A DNA stretch of 64,000 nt from Liolophura sinensis (taxonomy: Eukaryota > Mollusca > Polyplacophora > Chitonida > Chitonidae): assembly GCF_032854445.1 (NCBI RefSeq), contig NC_088297.1:11804163-11868162 (forward strand). Direction: 5' to 3'. The notes beneath the pieces are model-generated. The model had not been told where the DNA came from and searched no databases. It saw only the letters and a list, made by a program, of their open reading frames with translations. This document shows positions 28,691-42,300 of this stretch, piece after piece. Numbering within the stretch: the first letter of the stretch is position 1; each line of letters opens with the position of its first letter. Position numbers and translations under genes: made by a program.

Positions 28691-31600
28691 ATACGTTGTT
28701 GTTGAATATGACTCACCTCTTTGGCCACAGGAAACGGCCGCTATTTTGTTCCACGGGCCACAGCTTGATTTTATCAAGTTTCCGAATACCATGCACTGGT
28801 CTAGAACATAAGCCGAAGCAATACATTCTACCTGTAGCTTTGGCGTCAAAGCGCCTGGACCGGGTTGCCAGTCGTTCACAACGTAGGTTTCTCCGAAACT
28901 GTTTGGTGAGTATACAAAGTGACAGAAACAAACATACTGACAGAATCGACCACAGTGACAGATTCAATTATAGTGAGAAAATCGGTTATGGTGACAGAAT
29001 GAGCTATAGTGACAGAATCAGTCACACTGAATCATTCATTCATCGTGTTAGAATCATTTATAGTGACAGAATCAGTCATGGTGACAGAATGAGCGATAGT
29101 GACAGAATCAGTCATGGTGACAGAATGAGCGATAGTGACAGAATCAGTCACAGTGAATCATTCATCCATCGTGACAGAATCAATTATAGTGACAGAATCA
29201 GTCATGGTGACAGAATGAGCGATAGTGACATAATCAGTCATGGTGACAGAATGAGCGATAGTGACAGAATCAGTCACAGTGAATCATTCATTCATCGTGA
29301 CAGAATCATTTATAGTGACAGAATCAGTCATGGTGACAGAATGAGCGATAGTGACAGAATCAGTCATGGTGACAGAATGAGCTATAGTGACAGAATCAGT
29401 CACAGTGAATCATTCATTCATCGTGACAGAATCAATTATAGTGACAGAATCAGTCCAATTTTCAGTATCACGAAAGAGTGACAGGATCAATCATCGTGAC
29501 ACATTCAGTCACAGGTACAAAATCAACCATGGTGACAGATTCAATCAAATTGACAGAATCATTTAAAGTGACAGTTCAAAGATGGGAAACATCTTCTTCC
29601 GGGAAGAATCTGTTACATGCTGTCTGAAAACAAAACATTCGCTACTGTTACGCTGCAGTGCTTGGGAACTGCGTCTTTGGAAACACAATTCAGCCACAGT
29701 GACGTATTCCAGAAAACAGTATTAGAACTCCAGAGATACAACAGTGAAAATATTGCTATTATAGTCATGCAAGTCAAGATGAAAATAATATGCAAATTAT
29801 TAATACAGTTATAAACCTTGAAAGGCCACAATGCACATGTATAAGTTTCAATAACCATCTCAGCGAAACTTTAAGGCTGCTCTTTCACTAAGTTCAGAGA
29901 TATGGTGATTATAGAAATAGGGACAGACAAACAAACAGTCATGGTCAACTAGTAACCACAGAAACACACCTGGCAGTACAATAGTTCTAAAGTAGCTATT
30001 CTCAGAATTCCCTGCTCGGCGTCAGAGCAGGCTCCTCTTAAGAAACTGACGTAACAGTTTGTCAAAGCATTTGAGGGAAAAACCTACTTCTCAAATGCTT
30101 CTCCACGTCCTCAAGCACAACGTCGATAAGTTCTTTGTTAGGCCGCCTAAATCCCAGCTTATTTGGTAACGGATTACAGTCTGTTTCTTTTAGCGAGTAG
30201 TCTATATTCAGCTGTCTGTAATATCGGTCATACTCGCTACCAAGAGTGCTTTTAGTCAGTGACACGCAACAACACAAGCTTTACACCTGGATCTGCGGAA
30301 AGCCCATATTCTTGCAAATAAAGTAATTGTTCAAAAACCAGTGGCATGCTGGAGTATGGGCATAGGGAGTGATTTGATTACACTACACTCTGCGAATAGA
30401 CTACATTGCATTTTATAACAACATTTCTTAGCATCCAGCTTTAAAACCATACTATCGCGAGACCACATACTGCAAGAGATAAAACAGAACTCATTTATCA
30501 ACAGTATACTAAAGGTGTGAACAATTTCAAATATGGCAGTGTTAGACACAGGGTTTACAGTGAAATCGACAGCAGTTTCGGTAAATGGTGTTGGCCTCCG
30601 TCAAAACATGTTGAACCCCAATATCCACCATGCCACTGTTTTTCTTTTTCTTTTTCTTTTTTTTTTTTGAATAATTATGACGTCATCTGAGGCAATGGGT
30701 TCTTGCCGTCGAAACCGGGCTTACGGACTTTAACATTATGAATTAGAAAAAGTGTTCTAACTTCATTTTTCCTTGCAATAATGCGAACTTCACATACATC
30801 AATGCGTAGAGCTTATGCTGATTCGTGTCACTGACTATAAGCAGTTTTGTTAGAGAGCATGACAGCTGAATATAGGCGAATCTCCTCAAGAAATAGATTA
30901 TAGATTTTAATCAGAGCGCACTCTGGCACTGGTATGGGACCATTCTTGGCAGAGCAAGATTATGGCAAACCAAATCCTTGAGAAATCTTGAACGGTAAAA
31001 TGCTTCATAGCTGAGCAAGAGATGTTAAATATTGTCTTTATCTAATACCTGAAGCCGATCGCTCGACACGTGGCAACCGCTTCTTTGCCCCCCCAGCCGC
31101 CTTGGCTGTCCGAGGGCCTACACACGGGTTGCCAACGTCCATCACGGAATATTTCGACACGCCCCTGATTTGCATATGGAGCTCCTCCCACTAGTCTTAT
31201 GTTGTTCAAAGCTGTGCAAACAACATCAAATGTATTATTCTTGATTTGGTATAGACAATACTCTTAAAAAGATAATCTGTTAAATTTAACACAAATTCTG
31301 TTATCTGAGTGATGCTACAATGTGTTCTGTTATTATACTGTTCAGTATAACTCACTTACTCTATTAAATCAACATAATGATCACAGAAACAAGCCTTCAT
31401 GCTGAAAATGACTCAATATTGTGATGATAACAGAATACATTGTAGCATCACTCAAACAGACTTTCTGTTAAATTTAACAGAACAAATTTTTGATTGTACT
31501 GATAAGCTGATAAGCAAAAAGGAGAATTTCTACTTTGAATTTACCGTTGTAACGTCTATTCATGCTCCAAAAATATACTTGCGTTTGAAGTGAAATACAA

Positions 31601-34600
31601 AAAGTGACCCATAAAAGTAACATTTGGTCCAAACTCTTCCCTGCATTTTTAAATTTTCAATTTAATTTCAGTGAAGAAAGAATAGGAAAACTTATATTTT
31701 GAGCTATACTCCTTCATATGCTTACTTATGTTTTATTAGCACAGCAGATGGAGAATGACAAATTTACAACTTTAATTTGTGCTTCTGATTTAAAAAAAAA
31801 ACAAATGTAACTGAAATTTGTCACATTTTTTTGGTTGTAAGAATTTTTAGACGATATACAGTCTTTTTTAACCAAGACAAATAAGTTTTCCAGGGGTAAA
31901 AAAGCGTTAAAAGAAGAATCCGCGTCACATCACTTACGTTTACATCCTTCGAATTCGTCCGCTCCATTAGCACAGTTCACTAGTCCGTCACAGACTGCCG
32001 TTCGGGAGATACACTGTTCCTGGGAACATCGGAACTCATCTAAGCTACAGCTGGTAACTGCAAGCACAACCGTTTGACAATTCAAACCTTGCATCTTAGA
32101 TTGTAAACAACATCATTTAATAATTCAACGTGGTTAACAGAAGATATCTGATTTTCAAACCTCGTAGGCTCCGTAATTATTGCAGATTGTAAACAATATG
32201 ATTTCTGATTTCTGATAACTCATAGACTACTAAGTATTCCTGATGATCAACATCATGATTTCTGATATTGACAATTCCTTGATTATGTAATATTCCAGAT
32301 TGTAAACAACAAAATTTCTGATATTGACAATTCCTTGATTATGTAATATTCCAGATGGTAAACAGCATGATTTCTGATATTGACAATTCCTTGATTATGT
32401 AATATTCCAGATGGTAAACAACATGATTTCTGATATTGACAATTCCTTGATTATGTAATATTCCAGATGGTAAACAACATGATTTCTGATATTGACAATT
32501 CCTTGATTATGTAATATTCCAGATGGTAAACAATATGATTTCTGATATTGACAATTCCTTGATTATGTAATATTCCAGATGGTAAACAACATGATTTCTG
32601 ATATTGACAATTCCTTGATTATGTAATATTCCAGATGGTAAACAGCATGATTTCTGATATTGACAATTCCTTGATTATGTAATATCCCAGATGGTAAACA
32701 GTATGATTTCTGATATTGACAATTCCTTGATTATGTAATATTTCAGATGGAAAACAACATAATTTCTGATCTTGATAATTGCTTGATTATGTAATATTCC
32801 AGATGGTAAACAACATGATTTCTGATATTGACAATTCCTTGATTATGTAATATTCCAGATGGTAAACAGCATAATTTCTGATATTGACAATTCCTTGATT
32901 ATGTAATATTCCAGATGGAAAACAACATAATTTCTGATCTTGATAATTGCTTGATTATGTAATATTCCAGATGGTAAATAACATGATTTCTGATATTGAC
33001 AATTCCTTGATTATGTAATATTCCAGATGGTAAACAACATGAATTTTGATCTTGATAATTCATAGACTACTTAATGTTTCAGAAGACTTTGATTTCGAAG
33101 ACAACGTAACATTAATGTATCCCAGATCGTTAAAGCATTATTACTGAGTTAGACACGTATACTACATAATATTCCAATGGTTAGCTACATGATATAGCAT
33201 TTGGACATTTCACAATATAATAATTCAGAAATGCTAGCAACAGAATTTCTTATAATGACACGTCTTGGACTACGTAATATTCCAGGGGAAGCTTGCACAA
33301 AGAGATCGGAGGACTAAATCCATTGTAAAATAACTAAGATCATAGCCTTTATAGCTAACAATCGAGATCTCTTGCACGAAGGAATTGTAAGCTACGATAG
33401 TTGTATCTTACTACGTCTCAGAAATATAATCGGGTTGTTGAATCTGTTGAAAATATTTCCATTGGCCCCAAAAATTAACTTAAAGCACAAATACTTGTCT
33501 TAGTTAGTTAGTACTTGTGGAAAAAAATGTGCAATGTATTTGTCTTTAAAAGATTGTTACGAGAGCATTTTATTTTTCACATGTTGCTCTTAGTTACTGA
33601 ATCATAATCATTCAGAACTCTTTTGAAAGTGAAGGCAAGAATAGTTATTGACTAGTACATTATCCCTATACACAGGTCACCTTTATGTACGAGTCAAATT
33701 TGGCCTACTATCGCGATCGTAACTTCAAAAAATTACAATCACCTTACTGTAAGAGTGAATTTGGACGAAGTTCTGTGGACAGAATAGTCATGGACTGCGT
33801 ACAGGCCAAAAAATTTACTTGCCCTATACAGACCCACGCCGTTCTGAAAGATATTTACCGTTGTCAAAAGAGACACAAATGCACAACTTTTACTTTGTAA
33901 TTGTGAACTGAGTGTATACAGTGTTACAGTTTCAAGGGGAATAACTGAATTAGAATGGATTCGCTGGACCGAATTCTGGTGTGACCTCCCTTCGAGGTGA
34001 CCTCGCCACATTTCACCTCTGAATGCGCGCCACACATGGAACGTTTTCCACGGTGTTTTTGTTACGGCGCAGACTTAGTTCGGTCTATAAATAAGTTTTG
34101 CTCATGTTACCCATCACTTCAAGTTATTAGTAAGTAACCTATTATGACTGTTCACGGAAATACAGTATGATTCATAGAGTAATTTGCGTAGTTTCCCGGT
34201 TGTTGCTATCAGTGATGTGTTTCTTGAGTGCTCGTTGACTTCGCGCTTGTCGAACTCTGTAATCACTGATACATGTTGTAGGATGGTGAATGTGTTTGTA
34301 ATAACATAGAAGTCACTATATCTTGTATAGTACTACATGTACAATATTTACAGGCGTAACATCAGATGGCATTAGATTAGCTGGTATCTCAAACTTTGTT
34401 ATGTGGAAAAGCCACAGGATAGGAGTTTAGTGGATTTATGCATTGTTACTAATTAGTTGTAGGCCTAATTAGTGTGGTTTCAATTGGATAGCAAATGCTG
34501 TCAAAAAGATGTACTACTGCTATGATGATATTCATTAGTAGTATAGTAAGTTGTTTCGGCGTCTCGTGGGCAGTGTAAACTAGGCCTAAAAGTTTGTTTA

Positions 34601-36324
34601 GTTTTCCTGCATATCCATTTAATTAAGATATGGGGGTCCTCCGTGGCTCAGTTGGTTAGCGCGCTAGCGCAGCGTAATAACCCAGGAGCCTCTCACCAAT
34701 GCGGTCGCTGTGAGTTCAAATCCAGCTCATGCTGGCTTCCTCTCCGGCCGTACGTGGGAAGGTCTACAAGCAGCCTGCGGATGGTCGTGTGTTTCCCCCG
34801 GGCTCTGCCGTATTCTTGAGTACGGTGTAAAACACCAATCAAATAAGTAAATAAAGATATGAGTCAGTTTTAGTTAAGGCCATAATGTATTGTTTGTGCA
34901 CTTCACTCTCGCCATAATATATTGTTTATAAACGTTACTGTTACTGATGTAAGGTTGATGCAATGTATGTAATTGTGTATCATATTTGGAGCAATGTGGT
35001 GATTACTGATTAGGTATAAAGTATTTATTCAGTGAGGGATAAGGAGGCATGGTGATGTGTCCCAGATGATGTGCCCTGTTGAAGTGTCCCCGGTAACTGT
35101 GTGGTGTGTACAATAAAGGTGTGTACATTGGGTTTGTTTCATAATAGAACTTATTTGTAGTAAAGTGACCAGTCGTTCCTCTTTGTACGCAAAAGGGCCG
35201 CCCCACATAGCATTAAATGTCAAGTTAGATTGCCACTGTAAAGCTCGTAGGCCTACTCTTAAATCTAATCGTGTAAACCAAAAGTGGATTCGGTTACCCC
35301 ACCATCTGTCCTTGCTAAGATTCTTCCTGGTTCTATGTCAGTCATATGCTCAAGTTGCAAGGGTTCATTTTTGCTAATGTCAACATGAGTGATTTGCCCA
35401 TGCCCGTGTATATTCATCTGTTACCTTACAAAATATTTTATGCTCTGGTAAACTATGTTCCTTTGTCATTACAGAACATTCTACCTGATCGGTTGCCGTT
35501 TTCTTTTGTTTACCTTTTGAGAGATGTCTTCCACAATACAAGTGTACCGTCGAATCTGCCTACTGTCTCCGATAGGCGTACATAATATTGCCTGTTTTTT
35601 TACTCTCCGTTTGTTCTAACTCAGCATGCGGTTCAGTACATTTATCTGCGGTACAGGTTTGCATGCTCGATGTTGCTTCCAGTTTTGTATCATAAATTTA
35701 TAAATTAAATGGTCGAAAAGCAGCATTTAAAGAAAAGAGAGTGACTGGTATCCACAACGGAATAGACATTGAGTCATATTTAGCGCTAATGTATAACTAA
35801 CTGATACACGAGCATTTATATTGATTGATTGATTGATTCATTGGACTGACTGATTGATTGATGGATTGATTGATGGATTGATGGGTGGATTGATTGAGTG
35901 ATTGATTGATTGATTGATTAATTGATGGATTGGAGATTTATTCAAGAAAATGTCACCACGGCCAACAGTATGGTGGGAGAAAACCGAACAGAGCCCGACG
36001 GAAACCCACAGACATCCGTACTTCAGAGAGGAAGCCATCATTAGCTGGGCATGAACCCACAGCGACCATATTAATGACTGGGTCGCTGTGTTATCGTGTT
36101 AACTGCTAGGCCTGGGAGGCCTCCAAAAACACGTATACGCACATAATGAACATTACGTTGTTCGCTGGACTGTTCACAAGGCCAGTTGTGACGAAATAAC
36201 CTATATACATCCATGTCATCCTGTAAAAATATGTATTATTAGTGTTGACATAATGACAAGAAAATCTGCCTAAAAGACGTTCTTATTAACAGGTGAAAAC
36301 TGAGAGATGATCATGTCAAACACG

Positions 36325-36356
<32 letters not shown>

Positions 36357-39300
36357 CATAGAGTAATACAATGTGAGCGTTGTCTGATAGACTCATATCA
36401 GATCGTAGGCCTACCGGAAGTGTCGCATTTTCCAGGAAGTAGCCGGACTGCGTCGATGCCGAATGTCCAGGCCAGTGCTCTAGGATCCATCACTGCCTGG
36501 AGTTTAAGGCTGTGTCGTCCTGGACCGATATTAACTTGACCCAGTCTCCATTTCAACCCTTGGTTCTTCTCCCGAGACCAGAGCTCAGTGTCATTGTCGT
36601 CGGTGGCGTCCAGCAAAGAAAGTCTGGCGGCTTGTTTTGTATATGTATAAATGGTAAAGGACAGGAAGTAGAATTCAAGACAGGAAGCGGATGTGGCTGT
36701 GAAGTTCGGTACGTCGAGTGTTGAATGAACTTCTAACAGATTCTCCTCCAAAGAAAACTTACCTATATAGTATTTAAGAACCATGGCATGTACTGTAAAT
36801 GGAAAAAAAAGTGGGAACACGTTAAAAAAGAGTTTAAAAACAACATTCAGTGTCAGAGAAGAAATTGTGACTTTGTAACAATTTTTCATAACATAAAGAC
36901 AATAGTTCTGACAAAATATCTACAGGAAGAACGAGGTTTCTAATGTGACGTAAGTTCTGTCGTCATGACATATTACTATATTTTACCTCGCTTTAGTTGG
37001 TCGCTGTCAGGCTGTTAACATTATTTTTATACAAAGACCCAGTGACGTCATTCGTATCGTTATACGGACAGCGCCTCTATCAGTTCACTCCCTTGGAAGT
37101 CCATTCCCATGCCTAAATCAACAACTCTGCTAATAAGTTGAGGATAAGCCTTCGTGATCATGGGATCGGAACTCATCAACTGGCTGCCCTACACTGCTGT
37201 AAAACTTTCATCTTACCATGGTTTTGCCCAGACCAGTCATTTCTCAAAGTGTCCTTGTTGATCCGATCCGACCCCATGTTGTCGAAATTGTCCACCCATT
37301 GCCAGCGGAAGCTGCCCATTCCGTCCGCACGATACCCACACTGATAACGATCCCCAAAGTCACAGTCCACACTGGCACCTGAATACAAATACAACCTGCC
37401 ACCTGAATGCAAATACAACCTGGCGCCTGAATGCAAATACAACGTGACACCTGAATGCTAATACAACGTGGTGCCTATATGCAAATACAAGCTGGTGTCT
37501 GAATACAAACACACCAAGTGGCTGAATGCAAATACAGCCTGGCACCTGAATGTTAATACAACGTGGCGCCTGACTGCAAGTACAAGCTGGCGCGGTCATG
37601 CAAATACAAGCTGGTGTCTGAATGCAAACATAACCTGGTGGCTGAATGTAAATACAATCTGGTGCCTGAATGCAAGTACAAGCCGGCAGGTGAATCCAAG
37701 TACAAACTGGCGTGAGAATGCAAGTACAAGCTGGCGTGTGAATGCAAACACAACCTTTCGCCTGAATGCAAGTACAGCCTGGCGCCTGAATGCAAATACA
37801 ACCTGGCGCCTGAATGCAAGTACAACCTAGTGCCTGGATGCAAATACAAGTTGGGCCCTAAATACAAAAACAGCCTGCCCTCTGCAAATACAACCTGGTG
37901 CCTGAATGCAAGTACAGCCGGGCATCTGAATGGAAATACACCCTGGTGCCTGAATGCTAATACAACGTGTTTCCTGAATGCAAGTACAAGCTGGCGCGTT
38001 CATGCAAATACAAGCTGGTGTCTGAATGCAAACACAATCTGGAACCTGAATGCAAATACAACCTGCCACCTGAATGTTAATACAACGTGGCGCCTGACTG
38101 CAAGTACAAGCTGGCACGGTCATGCAATTACAAGCTGGTGTCTGGATGCAAACATATCCTGATGGCTGAGTGCACATACAATCTGGTGCCTGAATGCAAG
38201 TACAAACTGGCGTGTGAATGCAAGTACAAGCTGGCGTGTGAATGCAAACACAACCTTTCGCCTGAATGCAAGTACAGCCTGGCATCTGAATGCAAATACA
38301 ATGTAGTGTCTGAATGCAAATACAAGTTGGGGCCTAAATACAAAAACAGCCTGCCCTCTGCAAATAAAACCTGGTGCCCGAATGCAAGTACAGCCTGGCA
38401 TCTGAATGCAAATACCACCTGGAGCCTGAATGCAAGTACAGTCTGGCATCTGAACGCAAATACAACCTGGTGCCTGAATGCAAATATAACCTGGTGGCTG
38501 GATGCAAATAAAACGTTGCACCTGAATGCAAACACAACATGGAGCCTGAATGCAAATACAAGCTGAGTACAAATGCAAAATGAAGCAAATACAGCGAATT
38601 GTTACCAAACATTACCTATTTTATTCAGAGTTTTAATTTTTCTGAGGCATTTTGAAGGCATTACGAAACTTGTTTGAGCCGTCAGCAAAATAGGTGTATC
38701 AAAGCTCAAAATGACGTTAAACAACCATCGAATAAGAAAAACAGAAGACGGGCATAATTTGGTGATAAGGGATTGAATTGCGCAAAATTCGGTCTGAACC
38801 TGGTCCGTAACTTGTAGTGGTGGAGCTGCAGAGAACTTCGTTTCTAAGTTGTCAGGGTGAAGTCATTAGCCAAGTATTTGTTCAATGCAGTCACCCGTTT
38901 TTGAAAAAAAATACTGTAGAAAACTTATTGACTGACTAAAGCATAGTGTTTGGGAACAACGTTCTGACACAAACGATCCAAGAAATAAGAGAGTGCCAAA
39001 TTAAGACAGAATTTATGCAAAGAGAAACAGTAAATGCGTTGAATGATGTTGGAAAGGCGCAAGGTATGTTCTAAGCCAATGAATGAAATCGGTATTCAAA
39101 TCGTGTACCATGCTGTTATAAAAGTTGCCTATAATAAAATATGTATCTCAGTTGCGCTTTGATTGCAACTGTTCATATATCAATCAGTCCATATTAAAGA
39201 GGCCACACAGGAGATAGACACTGGAAATAGTTTCTTTCAATTGCATCACTCTGGTACTTACATCACCAAATCATGACGCTTTGGGGTTTGTTTCAAGCAG

Positions 39301-42300
39301 GTAATTATTTGCTTGTGTTTGAATATACAGACACAACAGTGGACTATACAAAGAAGTAATAGATGGCACCTATGCTAAGCCTCATCCAGCTGTAAGAACA
39401 AGGGTTGAGGCCTGTTAACTAGGACTGCGTGATAAACTGAAAGGAATTGACAAACTTACGTTCACACGTATATTATGTTTCGAGAGACCCAAAGGTTTTA
39501 GGTTCATAACGTTTCCAAATCGTAATACAGACCTGCATTACTATTGTTCGCCTGTTGGATTTGTTACCATTTTAATATAATGTATTGGACACTTGCGAGG
39601 TTGGTATTTTACGGCAGACTAATACAATTGGGTTAAACGACAAAAAAAAAAAAACAGAGAAAATCTGGTTTAGTTAGATTTCTGTCACAATCTGCAGTAT
39701 AGCCTCTTCAAATCAAGTGTAAAACCGCTATATGCCATATTTACCACATTTATGGAATCGAAATTTACGAACTATATTGCAATGTAGGGACAAACAATAC
39801 AATATATCTACACTTCCGTAACCCACACAACAACATATATATGTATGTATGCTTGATGTTTACTGTGGTGCTTAACAATTTCTTAGTCATATGGCGACGG
39901 GGAGTCATTAGGTGTGTCCATGCCGCAAAAGTGCTGCCGCCACCATGACACCAGACATGACACCAGGCATGACAACCCATCCAGTCACATTATACTGACA
40001 CCGGGGCAACCATCCCTGTTTCTTTACTCTAATTTCTCAGTGCTGAGCACCAAGCGAAGCCTCACAACACTGAGTGCATTACTAATATCAAGTAGGACGA
40101 AGTCGTATGCTCTCACTTTTCCAAATTGTGTAAGCGTCCGAGAAACACGATGTCCGTAAATATCAACCAATTACAAACATCGCGAAAGAATAAAACTGTG
40201 TTAATTACCGCACTGTTCTGAGTCCTCGTCAGGTCCGTCATCTTCACACTGTGTCTGGCCGTCACAGAATAAGTCAGGGGAGATACACACGTTGGTACTC
40301 GGGCATCTGAAGTAGCCCTGAGGACATGCTGGTAGAAATGAACGAAAAACATGAAAGGAATGACAAAGATCGCTACCTTTGTTTTTGTGAAATCTGCATG
40401 AATGTTCGATGTATATTGCCGATCAGAGACTGTCTGGGTTATGTTTAGCCTCGCTAGTTTGTACAGTCTGGCTAACTTATATATCCATATAAGGGTCTTC
40501 CGGCAACCTGCGGATGGTCGTGGGCATTCCACGGTTTTCCACGCTTGCCCCCCTCCCCCCATGCCTCCTCGCGATAACGCAGACCACCGTCGTATAAGTT
40601 AAATATTATTGAATACGGCGTAAAACAGCAATCAAATAAATAAATATATCTTTGTATTTAACTTTTCAGGTGCAAAAAGTTTCTTTCATCTGTTTAATTG
40701 GTGGTTAAAACCGTGGTAAGAAATATTTTAGCACCAAGGTGACTTTCAGGTTTATGGGTGGCAGAAAATGGAGCCCCAAGAGTAAAACCACCGTCTTTAA
40801 TGACAAATCACCTGACTTAAAGCAGGAATTGGAATAACAGTTATCCGTATACTATGCAACTGGTAGTTATCCGTATACTATGCAACTGGTAGTTATCCGC
40901 ATACTATGCAGCTGGTAGTTATCCGCGTACTATGCACCTGGTAGTTTACGCTTGATGACCGTATTCGAAGAGATCAATGGTCATTTCGTCTTGGAACCGA
41001 GTCGCCATTTCACGGTAAAAGTTGCTTTGAGAACGACAATCTAACGAACAAAAAGTTTTTCTGTAAGTTTTACAATTGTAAGTTTTCACATGACTTACCT
41101 GCGTCTGAACACTCCTGACCAGTTGTGTATATGACGTCATCAATACTGACGTAACCCATTCCTAAGAAACGCACGAATTTGGTGCCCGATGGTAGCGTCA
41201 CCGATCCTTTCTGCCAGTCTGAACTAAAGTAGGCATCGATCGCCCAAACCTCCTGGGCGTTGTCAACTCTGTCGACCGCAAATACTTGCAGCAATGGCGG
41301 CTGTTCCTGTTTCTCCCAGAACGCATATTTTCCTCGAATGTGATACGACAGGAAGTGGAACGTGAGACAAGATGGGTCCATACTGTCTGGTATCTCCGGC
41401 GATTCTAGCACGGCGGGAATAGTGCTGCTGACGTCGGATTTTAGACTCATAAACCATCCTGGAAAATTGAAAATATCCGTTGCTAATCGCTGTGTTTGCA
41501 ACAAGGCTATAATAATGTTGGTGAGTACAAACTCTTTCACCATTGAAGGTAAAAAAACAATCCAAATCAAGTGTAACTTGCCAAAAATGGTGGGCAAATT
41601 TAAATTAATTTACTGATCATCGTTCTGATTATATCCTGGATAAACAAATGAGACTGCTTTCCTTCATGAACTTCTTAATGTCACAAAGGTTCAGTTCCTC
41701 AAGTTTCTCCAACGTTCTTTTAAATAACCCTTAACCAAACTATTTATTTATTTGATTGGTCTTTTACGACGTACTCAAGAGTATTTTACTTATGCGACGG
41801 CGGCCAACATTATGGTGGAAGGAAACCGGGCAGAGCCCGGGGGGAACCCACGACCATCCGCAGGTTGCTGGATGATCTTCCCACATACGGCTGGAGGGGA
41901 AACAGCATGAGCTGGGCTTAAACTCACAGCGATTTAGCCAAACTATTTTCAGACGGACATGTTACAGTAAATGTAATCAAAACAATGTAGTTGAACAGTT
42001 CTGACAGGTCACGTGACAGGATAGGAATTGTTTTACCTTCAGCGATAAAAAGAGTTGAAACTCGAAAACACACCTACACAGTAATTACTCAGACTTCAGT
42101 CAAAACAGATATTTGTGAAAATAATGTGGAATTGAAAGACCAAAGATTAAAAAAAAATCATTACGACTACACTACTGAAAAAATGACTTTAAACGGTGCC
42201 ATCAAAAGGAGACTCAAACTAAGTTTCTGTTTTAAAACCTTACCCTACGGTCCTCCGACATTCGTATACCACTTCGTGCGCACCATAAGGAAGCGTTCTA

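Larger units (their letters stand above)
33076..36414. other. Long intron segment without exons
   Basis: This stretch holds a full-length SINE (34,633), a GATT microsatellite (35,820-35,935) and a degenerate reversed SINE (35,935-36,124). Short open frames are unremarkable. No exon with family signature was seen on either strand. Confidence 0.6.

Noticed and set aside
28696-29481. 261-residue plus-strand frame rich in S-D-R-I
   Set aside because: It is opposite to the gene, overlaps an SRCR exon in antisense and consists of a minisatellite with steps divisible by 3.
37360-38612. Long frames on both strands over the 24-bp array
   Set aside because: Period divisible by 3 keeps many frames open; no domain and no splice context.
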